Positions 45,726 to 57,229 of a DNA stretch of 64,000 nucleotides are shown one piece after another. The DNA is from Panax quinquefolius (lineage: Eukaryota > Streptophyta > Magnoliopsida > Apiales > Araliaceae): positions 58,373 through 122,372 of the forward strand of contig JAINUW010000545.1 of NCBI GenBank assembly GCA_020205615.1. The letters are read 5' to 3'. The position numbers and the translations under genes were made by a program. Below the pieces are notes generated by a model, which saw nothing but the letters and a program-made list of their open reading frames with translations, was not told the origin of the DNA and searched no databases. The first letter of the stretch is position 1. Each line of letters begins with the position of its first letter.

Positions 45726-46960
45726 AAGGTTATCTATGTTAACGACTCAAAATGAGTTAATAACAGAGATGGCTAGGATGGAAATAGAAGTGAAGATGCC
45801 AAGTGACTCTAGGCAGATACTTTTTACGACAGAGATGCAATCTACCATCGTAGAGAGAGTCAAGGAGGTACAACTCAAGACTGATGAGTGTAACCAAATG
45901 AAGAAGCAGATATCTGATAAGGAAGATACTAAGTATAGTCTTGATAATGAAGAATTATTAAGATTTGAAGGAAGAATTTGGGTTTTGAATGAGACGAAAT
46001 TAAAGGAGCAATTTTTACAAGAAGCTCATAGTTCAAGGTACTCGATACATCCTGGTAGCACTAAGATGTATCAAGACCTTCGACAGAGTTTTTGGTGGCC
46101 GAACATGAAGAGAGAAATAGCTGAATACATAATTAGTTGCTTAACTTGTCAAAAGGTTGAAGCTGAACATCAAAGACCAAGTGGCTTGTTACAGTCATTA
46201 GAGATTCCATAATGGAAGTGGGAGCATATCACGATGGACTTCATGGTGGGACTTCCGACAATGACAAAAAGGGTATGATTCGATTTGGGTAATAGTCGAC
46301 CGATTGACGAAATTGGCTCACTTTTTACCAATTAGGGTCAAGTATAACTTAGACCAGTTAGCTAAACTTTATGTCAAGGAAATTATTTCCAGACATGGAG
46401 TACTAGTATCGATTGTGTCGGATCATGATCCACGATTCACATTGAACTTCTGGAGAAGTTTGTAAGAACAACAAGGAACACAGTTGAAGTTAAGCACAAC
46501 TTATCATCCACAAACTGATGGGCAGAGCGAGAGGACAATTCAGACATTAGAAGACATGTTAAGGTCTTGCGTCATGGATTTCAAGGGTAGTTGGGATGAT
46601 CACCTACCACTTATAGAGTTTGCGTATAACAACAGTTATCATGCAAGCATAGGCATGCCGCCTTATGAAGCTTTGTACGGAAGAAGGTGCGTAACACCAT
46701 CAGTATTGGGATGAAGTGGGAAGCGCGGATGCTAGGGACGAGGTGGTGCAAAGTGACAGATGGATGAAATAAAGTTAATTCGGATGCGTCTTGTTACTGT
46801 ACTCGGGTGATGACGGAAGAATTATCGCGACTCATATAGATTAAATCGAGTGTTTGAAGTAGGCTCGTATGTATTTCTAAAGGTATCTCCCTAGAAAGGA
46901 AAGATACGCTTTGGAAAGAAAGGGAAGTTAATTCCAAGGTTTATAGGACCTTTTGAGGTA
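45726..46960 (+). pseudogene. pol: Element D integrase
   Basis: HHCC zinc region with [29 protein letters not shown] and [15 protein letters not shown] 46210 ends the open frame. The core continues with ITMDFMVGLP. An extra A in an A-run near 46267 shifts the frame by one; after it come VDRLTKLAHFLPI, VSDHDPRFT, a TAA near 46463 and [20 protein letters not shown]. The end (46714) is shifted again near 46700, and 46720-46960 is degraded. Confidence 0.9.
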
Positions 46961-46969
46961 TTAAAAAGG

Positions 46970-47278
46970 GTGGGAGAGGTAGCTTATATGATAGCATTAC
47001 CTCCAGACCTAGAAAGAATACATAACGTGTTTCACGTATCTGTATTACGTCCGTATAAGCCAGATTATAAGCACGTAATCAAATATGAGCTTATTCATAT
47101 TGAGAAGGACTTAACCTATGAAGAATCGCTGATTCAAATCATTGATAGAAAAGAGCAGGTTCTGCGGAACAAAGTAATACCGTCGGTAAAGGTATTATGG
47201 AAGAACCACAATGCTGAAGAAGCAACGTGGGAATTAGAAGGAAAGATGAAGAAAAATTTTCCTCATCTATTTGATTAA
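46970..47278 (+). pseudogene. pol: Element D pol C-terminus with chromodomain-type tail
   Basis: [18 protein letters not shown], then the tail [33 protein letters not shown] and FPHLFD. This is the chromodomain-like tail of Tekay-type chromoviruses, thought to guide integration to heterochromatin. Open to its natural stop at 47276. Confidence 0.85.
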
Positions 47279-47310
47279 AGTAAAACGAGATTCTGGGGAC
47301 AGAATCTTTA

Positions 47311-47324
47311 TAAGGGGGGAAGAA
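47311..47324 (+). promoter_or_regulatory. Polypurine tract of element D
   Basis: TAAGGGGGGAAGAA directly before the 3' LTR. Confidence 0.85.
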
Positions 47325-50300
47325 TGTAACGACCGAGAAATTCGAATTTTATTATAAAATAATTTTATTAAAATAAATAAAAATAAAATCATATTTTATG
47401 TGATATCAAGATGGTTGTCATTCTATAACCTATTGATGTTGGAATGTTGTAGTATTTTAGCTACGTGAAGGAATTAAAGTGTTTGAATTTCTAAGACGAA
47501 AATAAAAGTTTTTTGAGAAATTTTCCGAAAAATATTATTCATAGGTATTTGCTCAGGAATTATTTTTGAACTTTCGAGAAATATGTAATGATAGAATATC
47601 AAAGTAAGACGGATTATGTAATAATAATCTAGTTATGGAAAACGTAATATTTTGCTTGCGGACTTAATTCGAAAATATTAAAGAGAGCGAAGTATTATTA
47701 AGTAAGTATTAATTGTATGATACTTAGGTTTTATACAAGGGAATGAAAACGAGTATAATATTAAGTATTATATGAGTTTGTATGAAGGAAGGAATATCGT
47801 ATATAATGAAGTTGTATACGAAGTATAATACGAGAATTATACATAGATAATGTGCATATGTATTAAGTAATGTTAATGGACTTGGACGATTGGTTAACAA
47901 TTGGTACAAGCCCATGTGATTTAAATGTTAAGGCCCAATATTAATTAATGAACAAGTTAATTAATGCAAGCCCAAAAGATAGGTTAATCTAAGCTAAATT
48001 AAAGTCCAATGGATTACTATGACCCATGGGGCAAACCATACTAATATGGTTAATATGTGATAACCAAGATAAGTGGGGACCAAGTTAATGTGGTAACCAA
48101 GTTATGTAATGACCAAGTTAAATGAGTAATGACCAAGCAAAGGATAGGTTTTGTGCCATGCAAGTAATGAATAGTAAGGAGGTGCATAAGGAGGTGGGAT
48201 TGTTTTAAAGTCCTAATTACCCTAACTTTGGAAAATCTATATATAGAGGAGGCTTACAAGCCATTTGTTAGTTGTTCAAATAATCCAAACATCTCAAAGT
48301 GCTTAATTAGTAGAGAGTTTAAGTTACAAATAAGTCACTTCCATAAGCAAGAAGAAGAAGAAGAAGCTACTTACCAAGACTTCTAAAGTAAGACTTCTTC
48401 TCTAAATTATCTTCTATCTCTATTCATGATAGGTTGATAAGAAAAGATGGATTAGGGAACATGGATGTTAATAAGTAAGAAGAATGTGTAAGTAATGAAC
48501 TTAAGCCACATGAGTTGGTAATAAGTCATTTAAGCTAGCATAAGTTATAAACTTATGTGAAAGTATTATGAACTTGTCATGAGTTTATTAATGAAAGTAA
48601 AGAAATTGTATGTATATTAATAATATATACATGAATGAAACTATATGTGAGAACATATATGCATGGTGATTAAAAGACTATAACTTTCATAAGTTACGAG
48701 CAATGAAGCTATAAGTAGTTTATAATTGAATAAGTTATAAACTCATAAAGATTAAGTCAAAATCCAACAATAAAAATAAGTTGTTGTATTAAGTATGTGA
48801 AGAAGTTTATAGAATGAATTGAATGCAATGAAAGTAATGAACAAATCATAAGTAATGAAGATTTGCCGAAAATTGAACGATTAGACGATAATCGTCGAAT
48901 TCATGAAATTCCCGGATTAGAAGTCAAATTTTGAGTTTGAACTCGGAAATGTTATTTTCCAATAGAGACAAGTCATGTTCGTCATTTTAGAGTTACGGAC
49001 TCGAGAATGATCGAATTCCGACTTAGAACGAAGAAACGAGCGTTGAACGTTCACGAACGTTTATCGTTTACATTAAAAATGAACCAATAGATGAATTTTT
49101 TAGCAAACGAAGTCAAATAGATAATTTTTTTGCATAAATGCGTAGATTATGTAATTTGTGAACCATAGGCTTTTGAACGAGCCAATTCGGACTTATAACT
49201 AAGAAGTTATGCGTTTGGGAAGTTCACAAAATTTAAAGTTTGAAAAATTTTTTTTGGTGCTCAGAGTTGCCAGCATGGCCAACCCTAAATATAAATGATG
49301 GCGCAGCCACTGCGCCATAAGCATAATTAAAGTATACTAGAAACTTCATGTGTAGCAAATATGAATCAGTAGACATTTTGTGGTATACTGCAACGCCGTG
49401 AACGATAAAGAAGGACTCCATCAGAGTGGCGTGTGGCAATGACCATTTACTAAGTAAGGACTTATGCACCTGGCGCTAAGTCCAGGGACCTCTCCACTTA
49501 TTAACTCATGTACATGAAATGAAATGTAGTTATTAAAAGTGGAGCCAGTAGCGCCACTCTTAGAACAAGGATAGTGAAGAATATTTCTAAGTATAAAGAA
49601 AGAATGGTAATGGATTTAAAACTAAACTTACTTTAAGGAACATAACTTAACATTGTTTAAACTTTGTTAAACCTTAAGGATGTTGTATAAAGGTTGAGAT
49701 AACCTAGTGAAATGTAAATGCAAGTATAATGGTAAACCAGAATGAATAGTAAATTAATCTAATTCACAATTAGATTGAGATGAAGGGTAAGATAGTCATA
49801 TATATACTTGATTATATATGACCTAATGTGAGGCATTATGTGATCATGTATTGTAGAGACTTAAAAGACTTGAACGTAAAGTATTTATTGTTAGGTTTGT
49901 AATATTCATGAACGCAATCAAATTGCATAAATAAGTGGAAACGTGTAAAAATCAGAGTTTAAAAATTTTACAAACCATATACCCGGATCACCCTTTATGC
50001 ATAATTATTAATTAAACGAAAAAGATGAATAAGAAACTTACCCTTGAAGATCTGAGCTTCCTCAGGTACAAGTTCACCTCCAATCCTTTTCGCATTCAAC
50101 TTGAATCCACCGGGTTTGGTTCCTTCCTTTGATCAACGTTAGCCACCCAAGTGTTTGGCCTCTAGAGGTGATCCACCAAGGAAGAAGAAGAATTCAAGAA
50201 GATGGGTGGTTGGCTAAACCCTAGTTTTTCTATCTCTATAGAAAAAGAGCGTACTCTCCAACTCTTGGAATAACGTATATCTAATATCTAATATAAGACT

Positions 50301-52681
50301 CCTCTTATATAGATATCAAGTAACCCTATTAAAATAAGGTATTATTTAATTAAACTCTTTTAATTAAATGGGCTCCCTAATCTTATTAGGGATAATTAAT
50401 TAAACTCCTTTAATTAATTTTCCCTCCTAATCCTATTAGGAATAAATGAGAGTACTTATATTAAATTAATTCCTAAACTCTTTTAGAAATTAAAATAATA
50501 ATGATTGTAATAATATTAATAAGATTCCTCTTATTAATTTATATTTAATATTTCTAAAATATTAAATAATAAATATTAAGCTATTTAATTTATTCTATCA
50601 CCATAGATTAAATTAAATATACTTAACATACTATTACGATTATGCCATTAACTTCTTAAATAATTATTCTTCCTTTTATGGTGTGACCCTTTAGGTTCTC
50701 TATATTAAAGCAGGTTGTGAATAAATCAATTAGAACAATTCTAATCTTATTTAAATAAATTAATTAAACAATTAATTTATTTAAATAAATAATATTTATT
50801 CTACAATAGGATAAGCCTCCCCTAGCGATCAACGACTTTCCAGATAATATTGATTTCAACATTAATCATAAAATAACCTTTGAGTAAATAGTTAAATGCA
50901 TAATTCAATCCTTCCACCATACAATGTCCCAATTAAATATAAGACATGGAATTTTCATCAAGTCTTATTTTATTTAATTATATGTATTTCGATCCTTAAA
51001 TGCACAACACCAAATAATGCAAATTAGAAACTCCTTTCTAATTTCATTACGCTTTGCCAAGGACTACCGGGTTGTCATTTATTGAATCACATAGGACATT
51101 TCTCTTCTTTTAATAGAAGTGGTAGATTCTTTATTGATCATACATTATCTTCATTTACAACTTATTATACCCAAGCATACCCTTTGATATACCCTAAGGG
51201 TCTTAAGGAATAAGTCAAAGTATAACTCATCATACACAAGATACTATGATGATCTCAAGTCCAAGGATCACTTGTACTACTATCACTACTGAGAATTCTA
51301 TTATTGACAGCAAGTAAAACTCCATTAGGTATTCCTTAGTGAGCCACATTCAGTGAACTTATTCTCTAATAAGCACCTACATACTTGCTTTAGTGTCTCC
51401 ACACAAATGATCATGAGATCAATCATCCTCATCCAATGAGCAAGCAACGTATGTACCAATCTATCTGGATTCACTAATCCCCAATTTAGTAATCTAATGA
51501 TTGGGAACTATTTTAGTTTTAAGCTTTCTAAGAATTAAGATATCATTAGAATGATCATCATCATTATTCTAAAAATATTGCTTAAAACTATGGGTTTATC
51601 ACATATCATAAAACAGCATCATGTAGATAATTAAAAGCCTTTAATAAATAAATTATTTTTATTTAATAAATGAATAAGATTGTTACAAAGTATATGCTTT
51701 ATCATCAAACATGATTGGCTTGTGTGCATACTACTTTCATTTATACCGTAGCAGACGCTAAAGGCAAGTATTCTAACTCTTGTCTCAGTTCAATCTGAAC
51801 AAGTTTTGAAGTTCCTGTATTCTTACACATGAACTAATGTATGATGAAGTTAAAGCCAATCTTTTTGGCTAGTCTTGATATATTGAGTGGATTATTGATA
51901 ATCTATTCATCTGTTATCAAATGTTATTATCTTTTGTCAACTACTTGATATGGTTTTCAAAAGAAGACTGAAATGTTAAACAAATGTTTTTGTCGGTAAA
52001 ACTACAAGCACACGAGGTTGCCACCAATTAAACGTACATACGTTTAATGAATGTAGTGTTGATCAACATAGAGTACAATAAGTCGATCACCTAGAAGTGC
52101 TCGTAAGTATCTGAGAGCTTATGGACTTAGTTAAGGGTTGTCCTTTTCAAAGAAGAATGAAATGCTCAAGGTCTTGGGCCAAGGGGTGAATGTTTTCTTG
52201 AATAACGATATTATTGTAAAACATTTTGAAAAGAAAGATGAAGTGCTATTTTGAATCATCAATAGTACTTCATAACTATTGTTCGATTATTGAAGATATC
52301 TGATTCGTATGTGTCAAGCATGTTGTTTATTGAAATTGTCATACTTCTTTGAGCTAGTTATGCTCACTCTTGCTTGAACCATATGAATGCAAATACTAAG
52401 ACGAAACGTCCCAAAGGATCGAATAAGGATAAAGGAAAAGCTAAAGGCGGATCATTTGTCGCATACATGTAATAGTATAGGTTATTGTTGTAATGTTATT
52501 GATATTATGACAAAGAACCTTTGAATTGGGTTAAGAACTTGGGACATTGTAAATATTATTTTGATAATATATAAGAGATGTTCGTTCTTTTGAGGCTTTT
52601 CAATTGAATGAATTTATGAATGTTAGTACAGTATAACACCATCTGTCGGGTTGGAAGATACCCGAATTTGGGGGCGCTACA
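47325..52681 (+). repeat. Element D 3' LTR (with insertion E)
   Basis: TGTAACGACC to GGGGGCGCTACA. About 3.5 kb once E (49889-51739) is removed. TATA box 48238-48245. Nearly identical to the 5' LTR over long stretches, with a variable patch near 49299-49565 and an extra block near 49130-49298. Confidence 0.92.
49889..51739 (-). mobile_element. Solo LTR E (unclassified LTR element)
   Basis: 1851 bp with ends TGTTAGGTTT and CTACTTTCA, flanked by exact TTTAT (49884-49888 and 51740-51744), the footprint of LTR element integration. No ORF, no internal region, very AT-rich. On the minus strand it starts TGAAAGTAGT, has a CTATATAAGAGG promoter-like site at about 50301-50312 and ends CAAACCTAACA, an ending common in copia LTRs. 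Orientation and superfamily are therefore tentative. It is the youngest insertion in this nest. Confidence 0.8.
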
Positions 52682-53089
52682 AAGTATAAGTTTATTTAAG
52701 GATATATCATGATAGAAAGAATTTAACAATAAGCTAGCTATAGTTCTACAATATAATTGAGAACTAGCATGAACAAACTTTCATAGCTGAACGAACATTA
52801 AACTTGAACATAGCAATTATATTTGGACCGAATGGTAATGAAGGTGATCAGCCTTTCATACCTGATGAATACATGTATTATGCACAGAGTGCGAATAAAT
52901 AATTCATAGACATGGCAATCAGTAATGATTAACCACAAGTATATTTGAATGAACAACTCGAGGTCGAGTTAAGAAAAACTTGCTTGTTCGGTCGATTACT
53001 GTTACACAATTTATTAAGCTTTGTCTGAAGACCTAATATATAAATAATATCGATATTCAAATTAGAATAATATCATCACAGTATAATAC

Positions 53090-53092
<3 letters not shown>

Positions 53093-53137
<45 letters not shown>
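53093..53137. repeat. (TA)n microsatellite
   Basis: About 22 TA units inside LTR F. Confidence 0.95.
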
Positions 53138-53140
<3 letters not shown>

Positions 53141-55501
53141 TAGAACAACCTAAACACATAACACATAACCCTATAAGTCCAATAAACTACTAAGACTCGG
53201 TATCAAGTCAAACTATTCACGTCTGAGTTGAATTCGACAAAATTTTAACACTCCGACGGTCTAGTAGGACAATTATCAAGTTTAGGTTCAATTAAACTCT
53301 GCCTAATCACTTAACCATTATCTTAGATAATTATATTATCAATCAAAATAATTTTTCATAAGCTCGTAATAATTTTCGGATAATTATTACCATTTATCAT
53401 GATTTTTCAATCATTAATATCGTATTTATATAATTTAAATACCATATAATTCTTTTATCTTTAATATTTATTTAATATTAAATATTAATGAAAATCATAA
53501 CATAATATTATAATATATTTATAATATCACAAAGTATTTTTAATACTTTAAAATCATATTTATATGATTTTTAAGCAAATAAATCCATTATCGATAATTA
53601 CTATTAATATTAAAATATTAATATTTTCATGGTAAAATATCGAAAGTTATATTTTATAACATAAAATATTTTTATAACACTTAAACCATTTTTATATGAT
53701 TTTTAAATCATTAATTCTATTTTTCCATAATTTATTTAATATATTCATTAAATAAATCAATTACCATTAATATTAATTAATTAGTGAAATTCATCACATA
53801 ATATTAGAAGTCATTAAAAATAACTTAAAATATTTTCTTATTCCATAATATAATTTTTTTATGATTTTTAAGTATTAAAATCATTTTAAGTAATTTATTT
53901 AATATTATAATTAAATAAATTAAATACTATTAATATTCCAAAAATATTAAATATTTATGAAATATATTTAAAATTATTAAAAACCCATTTTTAGGCTTTA
54001 AAATAATTTTTAGTAATTTATTATGTAATTTTAATAATTAAAAACCATTTATTTCTATTTATTTAATTAAAATATTAATTTCTGAAATTAATTGTCGCTA
54101 AATGGGCTTTAGGCGATAAATCCGTCGCTATTGGTGTTCTTGAGTCTAAACCCAGATCTTCATGTTAGACACCAAGGTGCTCACTTTGACCAATGCTAGA
54201 TATTTGATCACAAGGTTTCTGGGCAGCCTTATGTGTTAGTATTGTAGTATAAGTGTAATACTACAACTACATACTAAGGTCATGGCTAAGTTACAACAAA
54301 TCAAAGAGTTATTGGTCATTAAAAATCATGTCAGGACCGTTCTTCAATCTCTGGGTTTCCCAAAAATGACTGTTGAAGAACAGTCAAGATACCTACAATG
54401 CAAGCCTTGAATCTAGAGTTCTGAGCTTGATCAGTGAAATATGAAGGTTCAATAATGTAGTATTGATGTTAAGCAACAACAATACATCAATAGATAGACA
54501 TAACCACATCATGTTTTAAAGATTTTGGCCGGTCAAAGTAGAGGTCAGGAAACGGTTCTTGAAGTTCTGGGTTTCCCAAAAACCTTCATCCGACAAGTTG
54601 GTCAACGACTGTTTGACCACGATTAATTGTAATTTTGAGGAAGATCTGTTTGTTCTAAAGGCTTTAGTGTGTAGTTCACATGCCAGGCTACAAGTTCCAA
54701 ACAACAACATGGCCCAAACACTTAACAGTTGCAAGATCGTTGTTAGTGATTTCTGGGTTTTTGGGTTACCCAGAAACCAGATTTCGTGGCCGGCCAACGC
54801 AGTTTGACTGCTTATAACTTTAAATATATACTTGATCTGGGTTTGATGCAAGTTTCAGATCCAAGCCCTTACAACATAGAACCGATCTATAACATAAAAT
54901 ACAACTAAAACCTAACATAGAAAGATCTAGAGGCTCTGACTTATGACTGTCAGGCCACTTTTCCAATTTTTTTCCAGATTTCTAAAAACTTCAAAATCCC
55001 GCATCTAGATATTATAGATCCTTGATCTAACATCCCAGATCTCTAAAGGACATCCTATAACACAACTTTAACCAATAAACAACAACATCTAACATCAGAT
55101 CATAAATTTTTTAAGATTTAGGGTTTATACCTCTTTAGTGCTTTGATCTTGAATCTGATCATCATGATATGTTCTTGAGATGCTATGGATCATACAAGGG
55201 ACTATATAACTTAAGAATTTCGTGGGTCTAGAGAGAGAAAATGTCAGTTGAATGTAACATAGCAAATGAGAAAGGTTTGTTGACTTTCTCTCTCTTTGAT
55301 CTATAAATATCTAAGGGTAATTAATGAAGTTGGCTGAGATGAAATGGCTGATCTCTGGATTTTAAGGCATATGGTTATATCTTAGCTAGTCACTAACTAC
55401 AAATATGGCAATAATTTCAAGCTACCTTCAATAATGCACAAAGGGTAATTTAGTCATTTGCTTTCTAAATTTAATGGCATATTAGACATTGGCTACAACC
55501 C

Positions 55502-55925
55502 TTAGGGTTTGACCCTTAGGGTTAAAACCTAAGGTTCTCAAAAATCAATTTTTTTCTAGGATTTCCAATTTAGGTCTTAAAATAGAAATTTAATATTTCT
55601 AAATTATAATTAGGATTATATAATTATACTAAGATTTCCTAATCATAAATTCAAGCTTACGAATTAGGATTAATTTATCCTAATTTAAATTGCTAATTTA
55701 GCAATTAGGTCCATAATTGTACATTAGGGTTTCTAACGAACAATAAGGGTTTCAAACTAGGGTTATCCCTAATTAGATTTGTAATTAATACACAAAAGCT
55801 TTATACATAGCATTTAAGTTCCCAAAATAAGGTTTTCTAATTCTGAATTAGGGTTTCGAATTCCCGGATCTGAAATTAGGGTTTTTAGAGCCGGTTTTAG
55901 GGTTTCTTATCAATCGCTAGGGTTT
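55502..55925 (-). promoter_or_regulatory. Cluster of telobox motifs in LTR F U3
   Basis: Five exact AAACCCTAA motifs on the minus (sense) strand at 55502-55510, 55724-55732, 55848-55856, 55876-55884 and 55897-55905, plus variants near 55516, 55746, 55758 and 55919. They lie roughly 300-700 bp inside the LTR start, upstream of the likely TATA at 55304. Confidence 0.6.
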
Positions 55926-56216
55926 TCTAACTGAACGCCAGGGTTCGTAATATAATATTATGGTTTGGACACTGATATAATTTATCTAGTCAACCCTTGA
56001 CCCTTAACCACATTCTGATCACATATACAACCATATACACAGAACATATACACTTATACCCTTAATCCTGATTAATTCACCACATTTTTTTTAATTCATA
56101 AAAATCCTTTCCAGAAATGTCAAATCCATTCATTTATTTTCTGTTTAGGTTTATTATTCAACCTTTAATCCATCATTTAAGATTTAATTAATTTTCTAAA
56201 TTTTCAGGTCGTCACA

Positions 56217-57229
56217 TTGGCTGGTAGAAGAAGATGTGTAATTTTCTTCTGAGTTGTCAGAAGATTGAGAATGTTCTCAAGAGTCCCCTAAGGGTGTGAA
56301 CACTCAAGTGCGTTTGACTTCTCCAACTTTTTGCAATGGAGGGTTTGAAGACTGTGCTTAAAAAGGGGAGTAGTTTCTCCTCTGAATATGTATGTTCTGT
56401 TTGCCTTTTTGTCCTTGTCGTATCAAGGAAACATCCTCATCTTTCTTCTTATGGACCCTCTTGGGGTTGTTTCCATATCTTCCAGACTGGATGTGCTTAG
56501 CAACAACTTTTAGAGCATCAAGGTCTTGAATCTTCCCAGACTTCATTCCCATCTAAGCCATTTCTTCGTGTTTGATCATTTCAGAGAATGGCTTGCCTAT
56601 GCCAGCTAAGACCCTCTCATAGAAATGAGCTTCTTGACTGTCTATAAAGGTCGTCACTAATTCAGACTCAGTCATAGATGGAATAACTTGAGCATTAAGG
56701 CGTCTCCACCTTTGGGCATACTCTCTGAAAGACTCATTGGCTTGTTTCTTGACCTTGGTAATTTGATACTGGTCTGGAGCCATTTAAGATTGGAAACTTT
56801 ATTGACTGAGGAAAACGTGAGCTAGCTCCTCCCAGCTTTGAATCTTGGCATTGTCTAATCTGGTGTACCATGATCTGGCTTCTCTAGTCAGACTTTTCTG
56901 GAACAGTTGCATTCTGAGCTTTTCATCCTCGATATAAGATCCGAGTTCCCCAATGAATACCTTCAAATGTGTTTAAGGATCTCCCAACCCATCATACTTT
57001 TCAAAGTCAGGAGTTTTAAATTTCTTTGGATAATGAACACCATGGAATATGCAAAGGTCAGAGTATGAAACACTCCCATATGCTCCAATCCCTTTGATGG
57101 ATCGAATGGTCTCTTCCATTTGAAGGACTTTCTTCCTGATATCACCGGTATCTGAATCTTCTCTAAGATGGGTGTTTTCAAGGGTTTTGTTGGTTTTGTC
57201 CAACTGAGACTCGGGTGCTGGAGCTTCTT
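56217..57229 (-). pseudogene. gag: Host element gag, main Gag domain
   Basis: In sense order: KTNKTLENTHL, the region before the capsid domain (YPKKFKTPDFEKYDGLGDP near 57000), a TAA near 56975, then KLRMQLFQKSLTREARSWYT, MAPDQYQITKVKKQANESFREYAQRWR (56783-56690), TESELVTTFIDSQEAHFYER, a stop near 56553 and MKSGKIQDLDALKVVA. The FREYAQRWR and WY motifs are typical of Tat-lineage Gag. The last 120 bp before LTR F are degraded. Confidence 0.85.

Larger units (their letters stand above)
38344..52681 (+). mobile_element. Element D: complete-length Tekay-like Ty3/gypsy element
   Basis: 5' LTR 38344-41656, PBS 41660, additional ORF 41830-42450, gag-pol 42760-47278, polypurine tract 47311-47324, 3' LTR 47325-52681 including insertion E. 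Exact TSD AAGTA at 38339-38343 and 52682-52686. Structurally complete but coding-defective. It sits inside LTR F. Confidence 0.95.
38022..56216 (-). mobile_element. Solo LTR F (chromovirus type), split by element D
   Basis: LTR parts 38022-38343 and 52682-56216, about 3.85 kb joined. Plus-strand ends TGTAGCATCC and GGTCGTCACA; read on the minus strand the start TGTGACGACC and end GATGCTACA match element D LTR ends. Flanks TTGGT and TTGGC agree in four of five bases. Host gag lies on both sides and no internal region remains, so this is a solo LTR. Confidence 0.8.
52682..56216 (-). repeat. Solo LTR F, right part
   Basis: Non-coding. Contains the TGATCA hairpin (52834-52862), (TA)n at 53093-53137, an AT-rich stretch 53400-54100, three diverged repeats around TCTGGGTTTCCCA (near 54348, 54565, 54750), a minus-strand TATTTATA near 55304-55311 and a telobox cluster 55502-55905. 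Small ORFs at 54516-54851 on both strands overlap each other and are not supported. Confidence 0.75.

Noticed and set aside
54516..54851. 111- and 82-codon ORFs on opposite strands
   Set aside because: They overlap each other in LTR F, match nothing recognisable and fall on diverged internal repeats.
55502..55925. Possible interstitial telomere
   Set aside because: The motifs are scattered singly and not tandem TTTAGGG repeats; treated as a telobox cluster.
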